Source: Vitis vinifera
Taxonomy: Eukaryota; Streptophyta; Magnoliopsida; Vitales; Vitaceae
DNA length: 64,000 nt
Assembly (NCBI RefSeq): GCF_030704535.1
Contig: NC_081819.1
Location: 17,456,001 to 17,520,000 of the forward strand
Reading direction: 5' to 3'
Each line of letters starts with the position of its first letter. Position 1 is the stretch's first letter. Positions 35,481 to 57,211 of the stretch are shown here, piece after piece. Position numbers and translations under genes: made by a program. The notes beneath the pieces were generated by a model. It did no database searches. It saw only the letters and a list, made by a program, of their open reading frames with translations, and had not been told where the DNA came from.

Positions 35481-37877
35481 AATATTTGGTAAGAAATACT
35501 TGCATTATGGGTGCTTCATAGGTTTGGCATAATAGAGGAAGAGGGACTATTTGTGGCCTGATGTCACCGGCCCAGACTTAAAACTAGGAACAGTAGCATT
35601 TGAATTTCTCATGGTGCTTGATAGGAGTATTGTATTCTTAGTAGCAATTTCTCTTTATTTTTTTTAACTCTATAGCTTGGTGTTTTGAACAACCCATGTA
35701 TTGATTTTTCCTCCCGGATTGAAACATCCCATTTATCTGTCCTTCATTTCAAATATATTCCACGATGGGAATGAAATCTGATTTATGCAAACCCAAACAT
35801 CACTGTTGTTTAGGACATTACAAATCAAATAGGTTGTTTGTAGCTGCTAAAATATATGCCCGATGTGAAGAGATATTAGATTCCAATGACAGAAGGAACA
35901 AGTTCAGAGCACATGCATAGACAAAAAGATGATGTCAAAAGGATTCTAAACGTATACAACTAAGAGGAGTGATACCATGTATATGTTTGTATTAACACAG
36001 CAGAAGAGGCGGCCTCCTTGGTAAGCCGCCTGGTTTGTCTTTGGAATCACCTCACCTTGTGACATGAAAGCAACTTTCGATGATCACATCTCAAACTTTC
36101 TATCAACTTTCCATGGTAAAAAGCTAAGGTTCATGCAGCCATGCCACCAAAATAGTGAATGTGGAGCTACCAGTTCCATATAGATTGTAAGGGAGAAAGA
36201 TCTAGTAAGGAGAATACCCCCACCATTCCTAAAAGCCTGTTCTAACCAATATTGCCAGAAAAATGCTTACACAAAAACTAACCCACCACCCTAAAGGCTG
36301 TATACCAAACTATCAGGTTCCATCTTCTTCCACAAAATTAATCAATTAAGGACACACAGGACTACAAGCTGTCCCAGACGAGCTTGCAGAATAGGAGGGT
36401 GTCATTTAGAATTTTATGTCAAAAAAGAGAAAAAAATACCCACCAGAAGGATTATAGAAGACCATGTGTATGTCTTTCTAGTCTTCAAGATTTAAAAACC
36501 ATCCCCAAATCAGCCATGACTTAGAACCTCTACATGTTCACACAGTTTACAAAGCAGAAATTAGAACCAGGAATACATCTCTGTAGTCCAGAGCAACTCT
36601 CAACTAGAGCTCTATCTTCGTCATACTTAACCACAGTACAACAATTGTCCTTTCTGTGTAACAAACACAAGAATTTATAAATTTCTATAGTATTTCCTGA
36701 ATGAAATATGCTACTAAACAACTGGAAGCACTCAAATGTTATAAAAGAAAACATGAGAAAACATGAGACACTGAGAAAAAAGGACTAAACCACATATCCC
36801 ATATGACAATTAAGGGTTGGCTAGATACATGTAACTCAATTTTGACACCAAAATAATTACAGCAACCTAGGAAGAGTCAAAATAAGCCCCTTCAATCACT
36901 CCATGCTGTTGATACTCCATTTGAGAATAACCTTCAAGAACACTTAAGGCTACATCCACAAAAGGTTGTTGAGGGCAAGGGGAAAAACTAAAATTTTTGA
37001 AGAAGTCGGTACCAGGTCAAGACCAGTGTAAGTTGTGAAAGAAGGACATATACAAATCCATAGTTGCAGAAGTTCAACAAATCCATAATTGCAAAGTTAA
37101 TTTGAACTCAAAATCAATAACTCCAACTTTTATTCATAACCAATCATTTGATTCAGAAATTAAACAAAACAACTTCTGCCAAACAACTATGATTGGACAG
37201 CCAAATTATCATACTTCCTAATACCTTTCAACTTGTCAGCATATTTTGTCTGGATAAAAAACAGATAAATCTTAAGAAAGTGAGAATGGGAAGTGCAACA
37301 GTTCAGTAATCATTCATTTAAGAAGCCAACAGGAAAGACGGGATTGTGGCCTTCTGCAGTTGTATTTCACAAGTAGGCTGGTTCTTAAGGTTCAAGAGAT
37401 TAGCCATGGCAAATGAAATTATTGATGCACTCTACCTTTTTCAACATATTCAATTAAACCACGAAGAAAATAGAAATCAAGTTATCATGTGCTAATTTTA
37501 TTCAAATTGCACAGAGATGATACATGTCCACCAATCAGCATATTATGATCTATTGGCCATTAATTCTAAAATGCTGAAACTACAACAATTACATCACCCA
37601 CTTTCCACCTTCCAACTCCAACCCCTCTTTCCAAACCCCAAAAAGGAAAGGAAAAGGATGGTTCAAGTTTTCTTTCAATACAGCTCAGGACTCGAAGTAC
37701 CCAGAAAACAATATCCACCAACAACAAAATATCCTCCCTCCTTATACGACAACATGTAGATATATGAAAAGAAAATAATTGATAATTGGGCAAAGAACAG
37801 AGAGACTTGAAAACAATCATAAGAATCATAATGAACAAGAATGCAAAGGATCCTACCACACGGTTCAAAGAATGTTT
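35481..37877. other. Unit 3 intergenic DNA between the transferase relic and GAE copy 3
   Basis: Non-coding. Alignable blocks with unit 1 include ACTTGCATTATGGG at about 35503 and the conserved GGCGGCCTCC hairpin segment at 36007-36031. Blocks with unit 2 include the long segment 36440-37500 against 30350-31450. The open frame at 36530-36754 is in this shared non-coding DNA and has no support as a gene. Confidence 0.55.
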
Positions 37878-39179
37878 TTACTGAGCACTCTTCTCCCCTG
37901 CTGAATAGTATTTGATGTACCACCTAACAAATTTCTTCAAACCTGTTTGCAGATCTGTTGTGGGCTTGTATCCGAGCTCCCTTTGAGCCAAGCTGATGTT
38001 GGCATGGGTAAACTGCACATCCCCATTCCTTGGCATCTTCATCATCGTTCTTTTTGCCTTCACCTTCAAGAGTCTCTCCAAAATGCTCACAAGATCCGTG
38101 ACTGGAACCGGTGATGTGTTGCCCAAATTGAAAACCCTCAATTGGGCTGGCCCCTTCTTCTTCCCACCACTACCAGTGCTCTTCTCCGCAGTATCTAATG
38201 CTGCCACACATCCCTTCACGATATCATCAATGTAGGTAAAATCCCGGGCAACCGTCCCATGATTTGGAGCCTCAAATATGCGAATCGATTTCCCTTTCAA
38301 AATATCCTTCGTGAAAAAGAAATACGCCATATCAGGTCTTCCCCATGGTCCATAAACGGTAAAGAACCGCAACCCAGTAAGCGAAAGGCCATATATATGA
38401 TTATAAGTATGGGCAATCTCTTCGCCAGCCTTCTTGGTGGCGGCATAGAGACTGGCAGGCTGATCCGTCCGATCTCTCTCGGAAAAGGGTACCTTTGTAT
38501 TGAGTCCATACACTGAACTCGAAGAAGCCCACACAATTGCAGGCTGTGGATTCGCCGATTTACAGACTTCAAGAAGATTAACAAGACCAGCAATATTACT
38601 ATGAACATACGAACTTGGATTTTCCATAGCATACCGAACACCAGCCTGAGCGGCCAAATGCATTACATGGGTAAATGCAACTACCTCAAATAGCTTCCGG
38701 AGAAGCTCTGAATCGTTTATATCACCCTCCACAATGAACACACCGGTACGCTCAAGAAGAGCTTGCCGGGCACGTTTCAAGGAGGGATCATAGTAGTCAT
38801 TGAAGTTATCAAGCCCGACAACGCCATCGCCGCGGCGCTTGAGTGCGGCGGAGACGTGGGTTCCAACGAATCCGGCAGCGCCGGTGACGAGCACAGAGAT
38901 CCCATTGCGAGCACGCACTTTGGCCGATGATCGGACCCGCTTTTCCCAGGCAGGACCGCCCCAACTGTAGGTCCGGAGGGACCGGCGGGAGGGGTCGGAC
39001 GGCAGAGATGATGATGACGGGGATAGGAAGAAAAAGATGAAAATCAAGCCCAAGAAGACGAAGGACCAAAACGTTAGCTTGGCAAGAGAGGAATGCCACC
39101 TGAGTCTCTTCTCCATCTTGAATTTTCCTGGGGTAGAAGGGATGTTGTCAAGATGGGACATTTGCTTGAGCTGAGACAT
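37878..39179 (-). CDS. GAE: UDP-glucuronate 4-epimerase, copy 3 (GAE1/GAE6-type)
   Basis: Intronless, 433 residues, with the same start as copy 1 (ATG at 39179, MSQLKQM, followed by the conserved inner start). Anchor at about 35-51; NAD motif G100..G103..G106; Ser block 219-222; Y245xxxK249; complete C-terminal half. It resembles copy 2 more than copy 1 (SRRSLRT, FEVVAFTH, GEKSAQ), suggesting that units 2 and 3 share the more recent ancestor. It has its own replacements such as LLRKLF, KGKSIRIF and KAKRTMMK. All residues expected for activity are present, so I take it as functional. Confidence 0.95.
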   Translation of the reverse strand: MSQLKQMSHLDNIPSTPGKFKMEKRLRWHSSLAKLTFWSFVFLGLIFIFFFLSPSSSSLPSDPSRRSLRTYSWGGPAWEKRVRSSAKVRARNGISVLVTGAAGFVGTHVSAALKRRGDGVVGLDNFNDYYDPSLKRARQALLERTGVFIVEGDINDSELLRKLFEVVAFTHVMHLAAQAGVRYAMENPSSYVHSNIAGLVNLLEVCKSANPQPAIVWASSSSVYGLNTKVPFSERDRTDQPASLYAATKKAGEEIAHTYNHIYGLSLTGLRFFTVYGPWGRPDMAYFFFTKDILKGKSIRIFEAPNHGTVARDFTYIDDIVKGCVAALDTAEKSTGSGGKKKGPAQLRVFNLGNTSPVPVTDLVSILERLLKVKAKRTMMKMPRNGDVQFTHANISLAQRELGYKPTTDLQTGLKKFVRWYIKYYSAGEKSAQ

Positions 39180-42100
39180 TTTCCAGAGAAAATAATGGAC
39201 CCTGAGACAAACCCAGATTTTCTTTTCTTGCGATTCCTCAGAATGTGAGTGAAATTTAGAGGAAAGGAGAAATCTAGGGTTTGGGTTTCAGGAATGAATC
39301 TTGAGAAATCCTTGGTGTTGCTGTTGAAGAAAAAGAAATCAAAGAAAAGGGCTTGTTCTCCTTGACCTCTCTTACGTTATTGTTCACACATATGTATATT
39401 TGGAATCCTATGGTTTCTTGGAAGGGTTGGTTGGTGGCGGTGGTCACTTTTACGCGCTTGTAGCTCTACAGAGAAAAGATGGAAACTTGATCGTGAATGA
39501 ATGATTAAGCAAATGGTGATTTTCTAGGGAGAGAATGACAGCTTTTAGAGAGAGAAACCTGATTCTCTGTTATGAAGCCAATACTCATATGGAGTAATGG
39601 AGATCTAGAAGACTCAAAATGAACTGTAAAAAGTTAAAACAGCGTGGAATGGGTCAAATTCAAGAGATATTTTCATATTTATTTATTCATATCAACCTAG
39701 GGTTTTGTCATTACCTTTAAATCATAATAAAAAGGAAAAAAACAAAAGAAAAAAAAAAATGAGATTCCCTTTTCTTTTTCATTTTTCTTTTTTTTTTTCT
39801 CAAAATTTCAACTTTGATTGATTGAGACGCCTTGAATTCTTCTACCTCCATTTTTAAACACTCTTTATTTAACATAGATTGTGTGGGGGTTATTGCCTAG
39901 GGAAGGAGTGATGAAGATGGGTGTGGATGAGATTTTGAAGCTCCAATAATGGAGGGATTTATACTTTTTTCGACCATTAAAAATGGAGAAATTTGTGGGG
40001 ATTTGGGAGTTGGAATTTCCACGCCAATTTCTTATTTATTATGATGAAGATGATCAAGCTATCAACTCTAAATAAATTAGTCAAAGTTGAAATTAATCAC
40101 TTAAATTATGTTCTTTGTTTTTTTTCTTTCCTTTTTATAAAAGAGCAATACAAAATTTTTAAAAATCTTAGATGGGTTTTGTTGGAACTCTTGAGGGAAT
40201 GTGGGTAGTGGAATTTTAAGCAATTAAAAGATACCAATGATAAGATAATTTTAAAAATAAGTCATTAGTGTAAAGTGCAAGAGAATGCTAAATGTTTAAT
40301 AATTCATCTAAGAGGATAAATTTTAAAATTTGAAAGCATACAACAAGAAGACTATTGTATATATATTAGACTATTGTGTGATCACCATTCACACCTATTT
40401 TTTAAGTGGTTTTTTCCAAGTGATTCTAATGATTATCCACATTATGATTATGTTTGATAAGGATGTTATTTAATTATTCCAATTTAAAGGGGAATATGAA
40501 TGCTTGACATTTGTGCACATTATAATGATTAATATAAAGTATGGTTATGGCTAAATTTGAATGTTTATTTATACTTGTATTAAGCTATGCTATATTGGTG
40601 CTTTTCAAAGATGATGCAGTGAGAGAACTTATTTGGGAAATTTTCTATTTTAAAGTAGGCAAAGGACTGCAACAAAGAAGTAGACAACAATGGTGGATCC
40701 ACAGAGTTAGAACAATCATGAAAAAAAGGGTCTTCACTCAACTACAAAACAGTTGGCAATTACACAATGTGGGGATCACAGGAAAGAAAGAAAAGTGGAA
40801 ATATGCTGCAGGAAACTTGAAAGAATTTTATGTTTTCAAGCTAATAATAATAATAATAAAAGGCTATTTATTTACTTTTTCTCCCTTTTGTTTTTTTTTA
40901 TACCTTATACATGGTAGAAAAAAATAGGGAAAATGGTTCAAGAAGTTAGGGGATTTGTTTTAAAATTTATTACTATGGTATTGGAAGGGAAAAGCTGTCT
41001 GTTTTCTTTTTCTCTTTTTTGTTTTTGGATTTTGTGTGAGGCTTTTTTTTAACCCTTTTGTCTCTTTGTGGGTGGATGTGTGAGTGAGAGAGATATGGGC
41101 AGAGGGGATGAGTAAATACAAGAGGAGACAGTGCATGTGAGAGAGAGAAAAGTCACATTTAGTGAGTGCTAGTAGTGCAAAACAAACTTGGAAAGAAGGC
41201 AAATCCCTTTTTTTCCAAGGACCCTTTATTAGATACCTTACATTTCAATTTATGTTATAGGCTAGCATCATATGGGTTTGTACTTGAAATTATTTTAGAG
41301 ACACAAACACCTAGTTTCTTAAAATGAAGAGTAGTAATTTTCAAGGAAAATATACCCAATAGTGTGTGTCCCACTTTCTCTATATTAGACTCATCATCAT
41401 AATAACCTTCATACCCTTCATCCTTAATGGGTCAAAGGATACCCAAACGAGGATGAGATGATTTTTGACCGTTTGGCACTCAAATTTTGACTGAGAGGGA
41501 TAGCTTTGTTTCTTCTGAGACTGGTTCTTTGAGAGGATGGTATGGCCTGAACTCTTATTTTCCATCTTGGAAAATAAATGAATAAACTACTTTGAGAAGA
41601 AGGGAAAAGAAATAAATTTGTGACTAGGTGCCACCTGCACCATGTGACAAACTGATAGAAAAGGTGAGGGGAGACATGTCCTTGCTGTTCTTTCTTTATA
41701 CACAGGCATCATGTTCCATGCCTTGCTAGTTAATATAGGCTGGACCTGAACAAATTATCTTATATAATAATATGCATTGGGCATGACACCCTTAAGATTA
41801 GGAGGCTTTCCTGGAAATGCTGCTTAGTGATAATAGTGAAATGGTTCCCTAGTGCCAGTAAATTCACCCATACATTCAGCAGATATGAGATCAAGTTCAT
41901 GCCCTCACAAATATCGAAAACACACTGAAAAACATGGATGGGCTTTTAATAATCTTGTACTTTTGAAGAACCAATCTCAATTGTTGAACAAATTAAGTTT
42001 GGGTTATTCTTGAGATCCCCAGTAGAAAAGAAAAAAAAAACTATGGAAAAACTTATTCTCAAGATCCATCCAATTCAATATGACTTCAATTCCACTGGCA

Positions 42101-42299
42101 TCAAAGAGATTAAAACAACCAAACTACTCATTAACTCAGAATAAAATTACTAGCTCAGGAACATCAATGAGCCCTGGCCAGCATAAATCTTAAAATATTA
42201 CAAGAATACAAGGCAATAAAAAAGGGTGGCTTCCATTTCCCACTGCTGTGGTTGTCACAGTGGTGAGTCTTTCTTTTTAGCTTAAAGGTTGATGGTACT
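39180..42299. other. Upstream DNA of GAE copy 3 and 3' flank of EPSPS copy A
   Basis: 39180-40080 aligns with the GAE upstream DNA of units 1 and 2. 40590-40660 reappears at about 51687-51750, and 41970-42299 reappears at 51765-52090, so the EPSPS duplication extended this far with an internal gap in one copy. The frame at 40541-40927 (+, 128 codons) resembles nothing I recognise and lies partly in this duplicated DNA. The last roughly 200 bp contain the 3' untranslated region of EPSPS. Confidence 0.5.
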
Positions 42300-47346
<5,047 letters not shown>

Positions 47347-48057
47347 TTTTCTCACTCTAGAAAACCAACTTCTCTCTAAACTAGAGGGCTCTGATGAAAG
47401 TGGGTATTGATGAAGATGGGTTTTGGGTATTGGTATTGAGCCTGAGGCAGAAGGAGGAGGAAGTGGAGGTGGTAGGATTCAGAGCTCACCAACCAACTTC
47501 GGCAGCAGCCATCAAAATTATTGACGCAGACCGTCTTCTCTCCCACCAACCCCTTGATTGTTTTACTCACTCTACTTCATTTGAAAATTGCATTTATCCT
47601 CAAATTTTAATTATTTTAGTATAAGATTTTTACACATTTAGAAATGCTTTCATCCTTTCCATTCCTGAGGAAAAAAATAAAAGAAAAGGGAAAGCAATTA
47701 TTTTTTATTCTTTTTAATTTAAAATAAATTTAATTTTTCAAAATTGACATGGTACAATGTGGAGGCTCTGTTTGGTGTGCGACTCGAATGGGGGAGTAGG
47801 CGGGGGTGGGACCCAGGGAGTAGGTATAATAAGCCATGTGGTTTGGTGAGAGACCGCCTCCTGAATTAGGTAGACCAGTCGTGGTTCACAATCCATTCTT
47901 ATTATTGGGCCTAGGGGAGTCCCTGTTCCAATTGACCAACAAATTCTAGCCCATGACAATCATCATCATTCATCAAAATCATGTTTGTTTTTTTGTTTTT
48001 GATAAGTATGAGAAGTATTGGATTCTGAAAGCGCTAAAATAACGACTCAAAATGCAC

Positions 48058-48103
<46 letters not shown>

Positions 48104-48243
48104 AGAAATACTCACCCCCTACTAAGACAAATAAAAAGCTTTCCATAATGATATATAAAAATAATAATAATACAGCCCCCTTATAAGAACCCACCCAATA
48201 AAAAAACTGTAAAGAACCATCTTTTATAAACAGTTTAATTTTC
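47347..48243. other. Promoter side of EPSPS copy A, and repeats
   Basis: 47347-47425 is shared with copy B; the rest of the upstream DNA is not, because copy B is cut off by a repeat at 57212. The segment 47740-47960 is less AT-rich, with no gene recognised. A TA microsatellite of about 20 units is at 48062-48100. The core promoter was not assigned. Confidence 0.5.
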
Positions 48244-48251
48244 AACCATAA

Positions 48252-48767
48252 TAGGGATGATAATGGGGTGAGATTTTTCGGGTACCCGCTCCGCCTCGTC
48301 CTATGTTTAATTTTAATAAACGAATTGGGAATAGGTTTGGGGATTTTTTTTTAAAACCGGAAGCTGGTTCAGGTATTGCCTCGCCCTGTCCCGATTATAT
48401 ATAAAATTAAAATTTTAATTAAATTTAATTTAAAATTTAAAATTAATTTAATTTATTTTTTATTTTATTATTTTTAATATATAGATAATAATAAAATATT
48501 TTTAATAATATAAGTTATAAAAAATTTAATAATTTAATTATTTATAAAATATATTTATTTTAATATAATTAAAAGTTTTAAAAGTAATTTTTTAAAAAAA
48601 AAATTAAAATTCAAAAAAAAGTTAAACGGGGCGGGTATGAGAATTTATCATACCTGCCCGCCCCGTTTAATTTTTTAAATGAGACGAAGATAAGAATTGT
48701 TTCAAATAAACGGGACGGGGTTGGGATGGAGGCGACCTGTCCCAACCCCGCCCTGTTGTCATCCCTA
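48252..48767. mobile_element. hAT-type MITE, 516 bp
   Basis: The terminal inverted repeats read TAGGGATGATAATGGGGTGA at the left and TAGGGATGACAACAGGGCGG at the right, inverted. TAGGGATGA is the classic Ac/hAT terminal motif. Flanking 8-mers AACCATAA (48244-48251) and GACCAGAA (48768-48775) agree at six of eight positions, consistent with an aged 8-bp target duplication. The interior is AT-rich and non-coding, with GC-rich subterminal blocks (CCCGCCCCGTTTAA). Confidence 0.75.
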
Positions 48768-48775
48768 GACCAGAA

Positions 48776-49554
48776 TAAGAAAATAAGTTTTCAACTTTTG
48801 AAAGGATAATACATCATCTTCAAAGACAATTCTATTTCTTATCTTTCAAATGGTCCAAAAAAATGCAAAGGGATTTTATATGAGCCTTAAAGATGCTAAA
48901 AATAGTTAAAAAAATCAAGTTTTAAAGAATTTCTATAATTTTAAAATTTTTTGACAATACAAGATAAGTATTTATTTTTTTGTATAAGAGTTATTATCTT
49001 TCTATAGTCCAAGGTTGATAAACAAAAAAATTCAAGAATTTTGTCCAAACACCACCCTATTCAGCCATAATTTTTAGGGACAACAATATTGTTTTTAAAC
49101 TTAATAATCTTTTTCCCTACACGATCTTGAGTTGATTTGACATGTTTTTACTTAAATATCTCTAATAAAAATATTTTCTTTAAAAATATTTTTAGGAGAA
49201 TAGAAAGCACTATAGGTGGTTTTTTTTTAATATTATTAGTGACTTTTTTAAAAAACTTTTTAAGTATTCTCAAGATTTGTCAAATAGTTAATTTTTTTTT
49301 TAAAAACACTTTTTAGAAAGACAAAAAAAAGGCTTTTTAAAATTACTAACAAACAGACTCTCAAACACTATTATGATTTAAATCCATATATTACTTATTA
49401 TGTAAAAAATTTAGCAGCATCCCTGGAAAAATAATTGGATTCTATATAGGTAATAAGACCTGACCTTTCATAACATCCCATGTTACCTATCTCCAAGCAG
49501 CATATGCAACTTGGGCTTTTTCAAGGTTGTGATATTCCATTGTCTTCCAAGGTT
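48776..49554. other. AT-rich DNA between the MITE and the EPSPS relic
   Basis: No gene, RNA or complete repeat recognised. Confidence 0.4.
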
Positions 49555-49690
49555 AAAGGATTGAAGTAGTGTGGAAGCTTTTCTGAGTACAAGCAGCCTG
49601 GATCTTTGGTGGAGGCAGCAAGGGAGAATGCTCTGTGATCATTTTATATGTCTATTGCTGTCACATTTAGCTTTTCTGGTGGAGTGATGG
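49555..49690 (-). pseudogene. EPSPS exon-8 relic (copy C)
   Basis: About 135 bp aligns with exon 8 of EPSPS copy A (42316-42475), on the same strand. Shared blocks are GAAGTAGT, GAAGCTTTTC, the CCTGGATC.TTGG block, GGCAGCAAG.GA.AATGC, TCTGTGATC.T, TATGTCTATTG, TGTCAC.TTTAG and TTTTCTGGTGGAGTGAT. There are deletions of about 25 and 10 bp and many substitutions. Divergence is far greater than between copies A and B, so this is an older duplicate or a remnant of a decayed third gene. No other exon was found within 2 kb on either side. Confidence 0.82.
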
Positions 49691-51633
49691 AACTAAAAAT
49701 GACTTCTTTTTTTCTTCTTAATATTTAATAAAAATAAAATATAAAAAAGTAAATAATTTAATATTTAACGTTATTAAATACTATTTAACTTTAAGTTCTA
49801 CTTACAATTAAGTTAAAAAAAAAAAAACACCACCTAATTTGAGGAATCCCAATTCAATCTATATAAAACAATTGGAAATTCGATCTATACAAAACAATTG
49901 GAAATTGACTTTCCTAACTTCCATGTAGATAGGAAATCTTCTTTTCAAGTCTTTTTCACTCTTAATAAGTCATTTACAATATAAAATTCATTCTCAATCA
50001 TCTAAATACTATCTGTTTCAAATCTAAAAAGCCCTAATAGTTTTAAAAAGTGTTTACATTCAAAAAAAAGTTTATATATATATAGTATCAATAACTTTTT
50101 CTCTTATTTGGAAGGAATAACACAATCATTCCTTATATAAAATACAACCTCATCATTATGTTTTGTTGGATTACAAGATCAAACGAACAAACATCTCTAT
50201 AATGTTAAACAAACTCCCACAATGGGATTGATGATTAACTTTAATACCATTTTATAATGATTTATTCCTAATCATGTATAAATTATTTACTTTGAATTTA
50301 AATGGTTCTCACAACTTTAAAATATGTCTATATGATTAGGAAAAGTTCATACATATATAGTGTCGAAATTTTTTCTTCCATCCAATATGAGAGATTGCAC
50401 AAAAATAGAGAACAATGAGGCAAAGGAGGAGTTTTAGACAAGTCCCCGTCAATCACTTAGCATTACAGAAAGAAGAGTAATGCCAATGTGGTATATACCC
50501 AAGAAATGGATTGAAAGATTTAGAATATATTTGGATAGGCAACTCAAATAGTTCTTGACATATTAGTTCAGCGACATTCACAAATGTCCAAAGAGAAGGA
50601 TTTTGATATAAAAGTTGAAGAACAAATTCAATCCAAGCCCACTTTGGTTCATCCATTGTGAAGGGAGGGAATGATTTTGAGGATGGCTGAATCCTCGTCT
50701 CAGGCCTGGCCCAGAATTTGGGATCTTTAACAAAGCCCAGGTCAAGCTGTGAGGTTATTTTAAGGTCCAAACCCAAAACCCTCTGACCGTATCAAGACTG
50801 TTTGCGTTCCCCTCCAACCAGTCAAAAAGGCCCATTTCATGCTGAATAAGAGTTTTTAATAGGGGTGAAAGTAAAATGAAAAGAAAAAATTGAAAATCCG
50901 ATACAAATCAATCAAAACTGTTCATATCAATTCAAGTTTTTAATAACCATAAAGGTCATATGATTTTTCTAGTCTCATAACCGATAAAAATCAAACGAAA
51001 TCAACGTTATAAAATTTATATATAATTATTCATTATTTGATGAACATTTTTAAAATAGAAAATAGTTTTTTGAAAATAAATTATTTTTAAAACAAATTAT
51101 AGACGTTTTAATTATTTTGTGTGAAGTGCTTCAAGTAATAAATGAAAATGTGAAAAATAATTTCATATTTGCATGCAGGGAAATAATATGTGTATCTTAG
51201 GTCTGTTATGTCCATCCTGTATTCCAACTTTGTTTGCATGCAGGGAAACTGAGGAAAAAGAAAAGGAAATAAGAGCTGAAATCAATGTTCTATGTTATTG
51301 TGCTATCCAAAATACAAAAATGTCACCTAAACTAAAACTATAGATTTGAAGTTGATAAATTATTTTGATATCTATTTTCAAACTCATTTTATTTATTTTT
51401 CATCTTTTACGTAAAGTTAAATAATTTCAAAATAGATAAATTTTATACTAATTTTAATTATATCAGATTTTTTTTTTTTTTTTGTTATTTTTCATGGCAT
51501 CCAAACATGAAAAAAAATCATTTTTCTTTACATCTTTTCTGGTACTTTTCTAGAATCAAGCATAGCCTTTATGTTTTTATTCTCCTCCAGTTGGTCAGCA
51601 ACCAAACAGCTTATTACAGTTTGATCATATGGG
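49691..51633. other. AT-rich DNA between EPSPS copies; one unidentified small frame
   Basis: Mostly AT-rich without recognisable genes. A minus-strand frame at 50453-50776 (107 codons) has a less biased composition and reads FVLQLLYQNPSLWTFVNVAE in its middle. I do not recognise a family, and it could be a decayed exon. No splice-consistent neighbours were identified. Confidence 0.35.
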
Positions 51634-51763
51634 TAGTCTGTGACAATCTTTCCAGCTTATTCAGTTTTTGTAATTAAAAGATATATTTGGTGCTTTTCAA
51701 AGATGATGCAGTGAGAGAACTTATTTGGGAAATTTTCTATTTTAAAGTAGTCTGTGACAATCT
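51634..51763. repeat. Scrambled duplication junction at the 3' side of EPSPS copy B
   Basis: The 16-mer TAGTCTGTGACAATCT occurs at 51634-51649 and again at 51748-51763. Between them, about 51687-51750 is a copy of 40597-40664. Right after the second 16-mer, homology with copy A resumes at about 41975. About 1.3 kb present next to copy A is therefore missing here, and the seam contains a locally copied patch. Confidence 0.75.
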
Positions 51764-52090
51764 CAATTGTTGAACAAATTAAGTTTGTGTTATTCTTGAG
51801 ATCCCCACCATAAAAGACAAAAAAAACTATGGAAAAACTTATTCTCAAGATCCATCCAATTCAATATGACTTCAATTCCACTGGCATCAAAGAGATTAAA
51901 ACAACCAAGCTACTCATTAACTCAAAATAAAATTACAAGCTCAGGAACATCTATGAGCCCTGGCCGGCATAAATCTTAAAATATTACAAGAATACAAGGC
52001 AATAAAAAAGGGTGGCTTCCATTTCCCACTGCTGTGGCTGTCACAGTGGTGATAGTCTTTCTTTTTAATAGCTTAAAGGTTGATGGTACT

Positions 52091-57157
<5,067 letters not shown>

Positions 57158-57211
57158 TTTTCTCTCTCTAAACTAGAGGGCTCTGATGAAAGTGGGTATT
57201 GATAAGATGGG

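Noticed and set aside
40541..40927. 128-codon plus-strand frame near EPSPS copy A
   Set aside because: Part of it lies in DNA duplicated at 51.7 kb where the frame is broken; no domain recognised.
50453..50776. 107-codon minus-strand frame between the EPSPS copies as a host gene
   Set aside because: Its composition is plausible, but no family was recognised and no neighbouring exons fit; kept only as a note in the intergenic entry.
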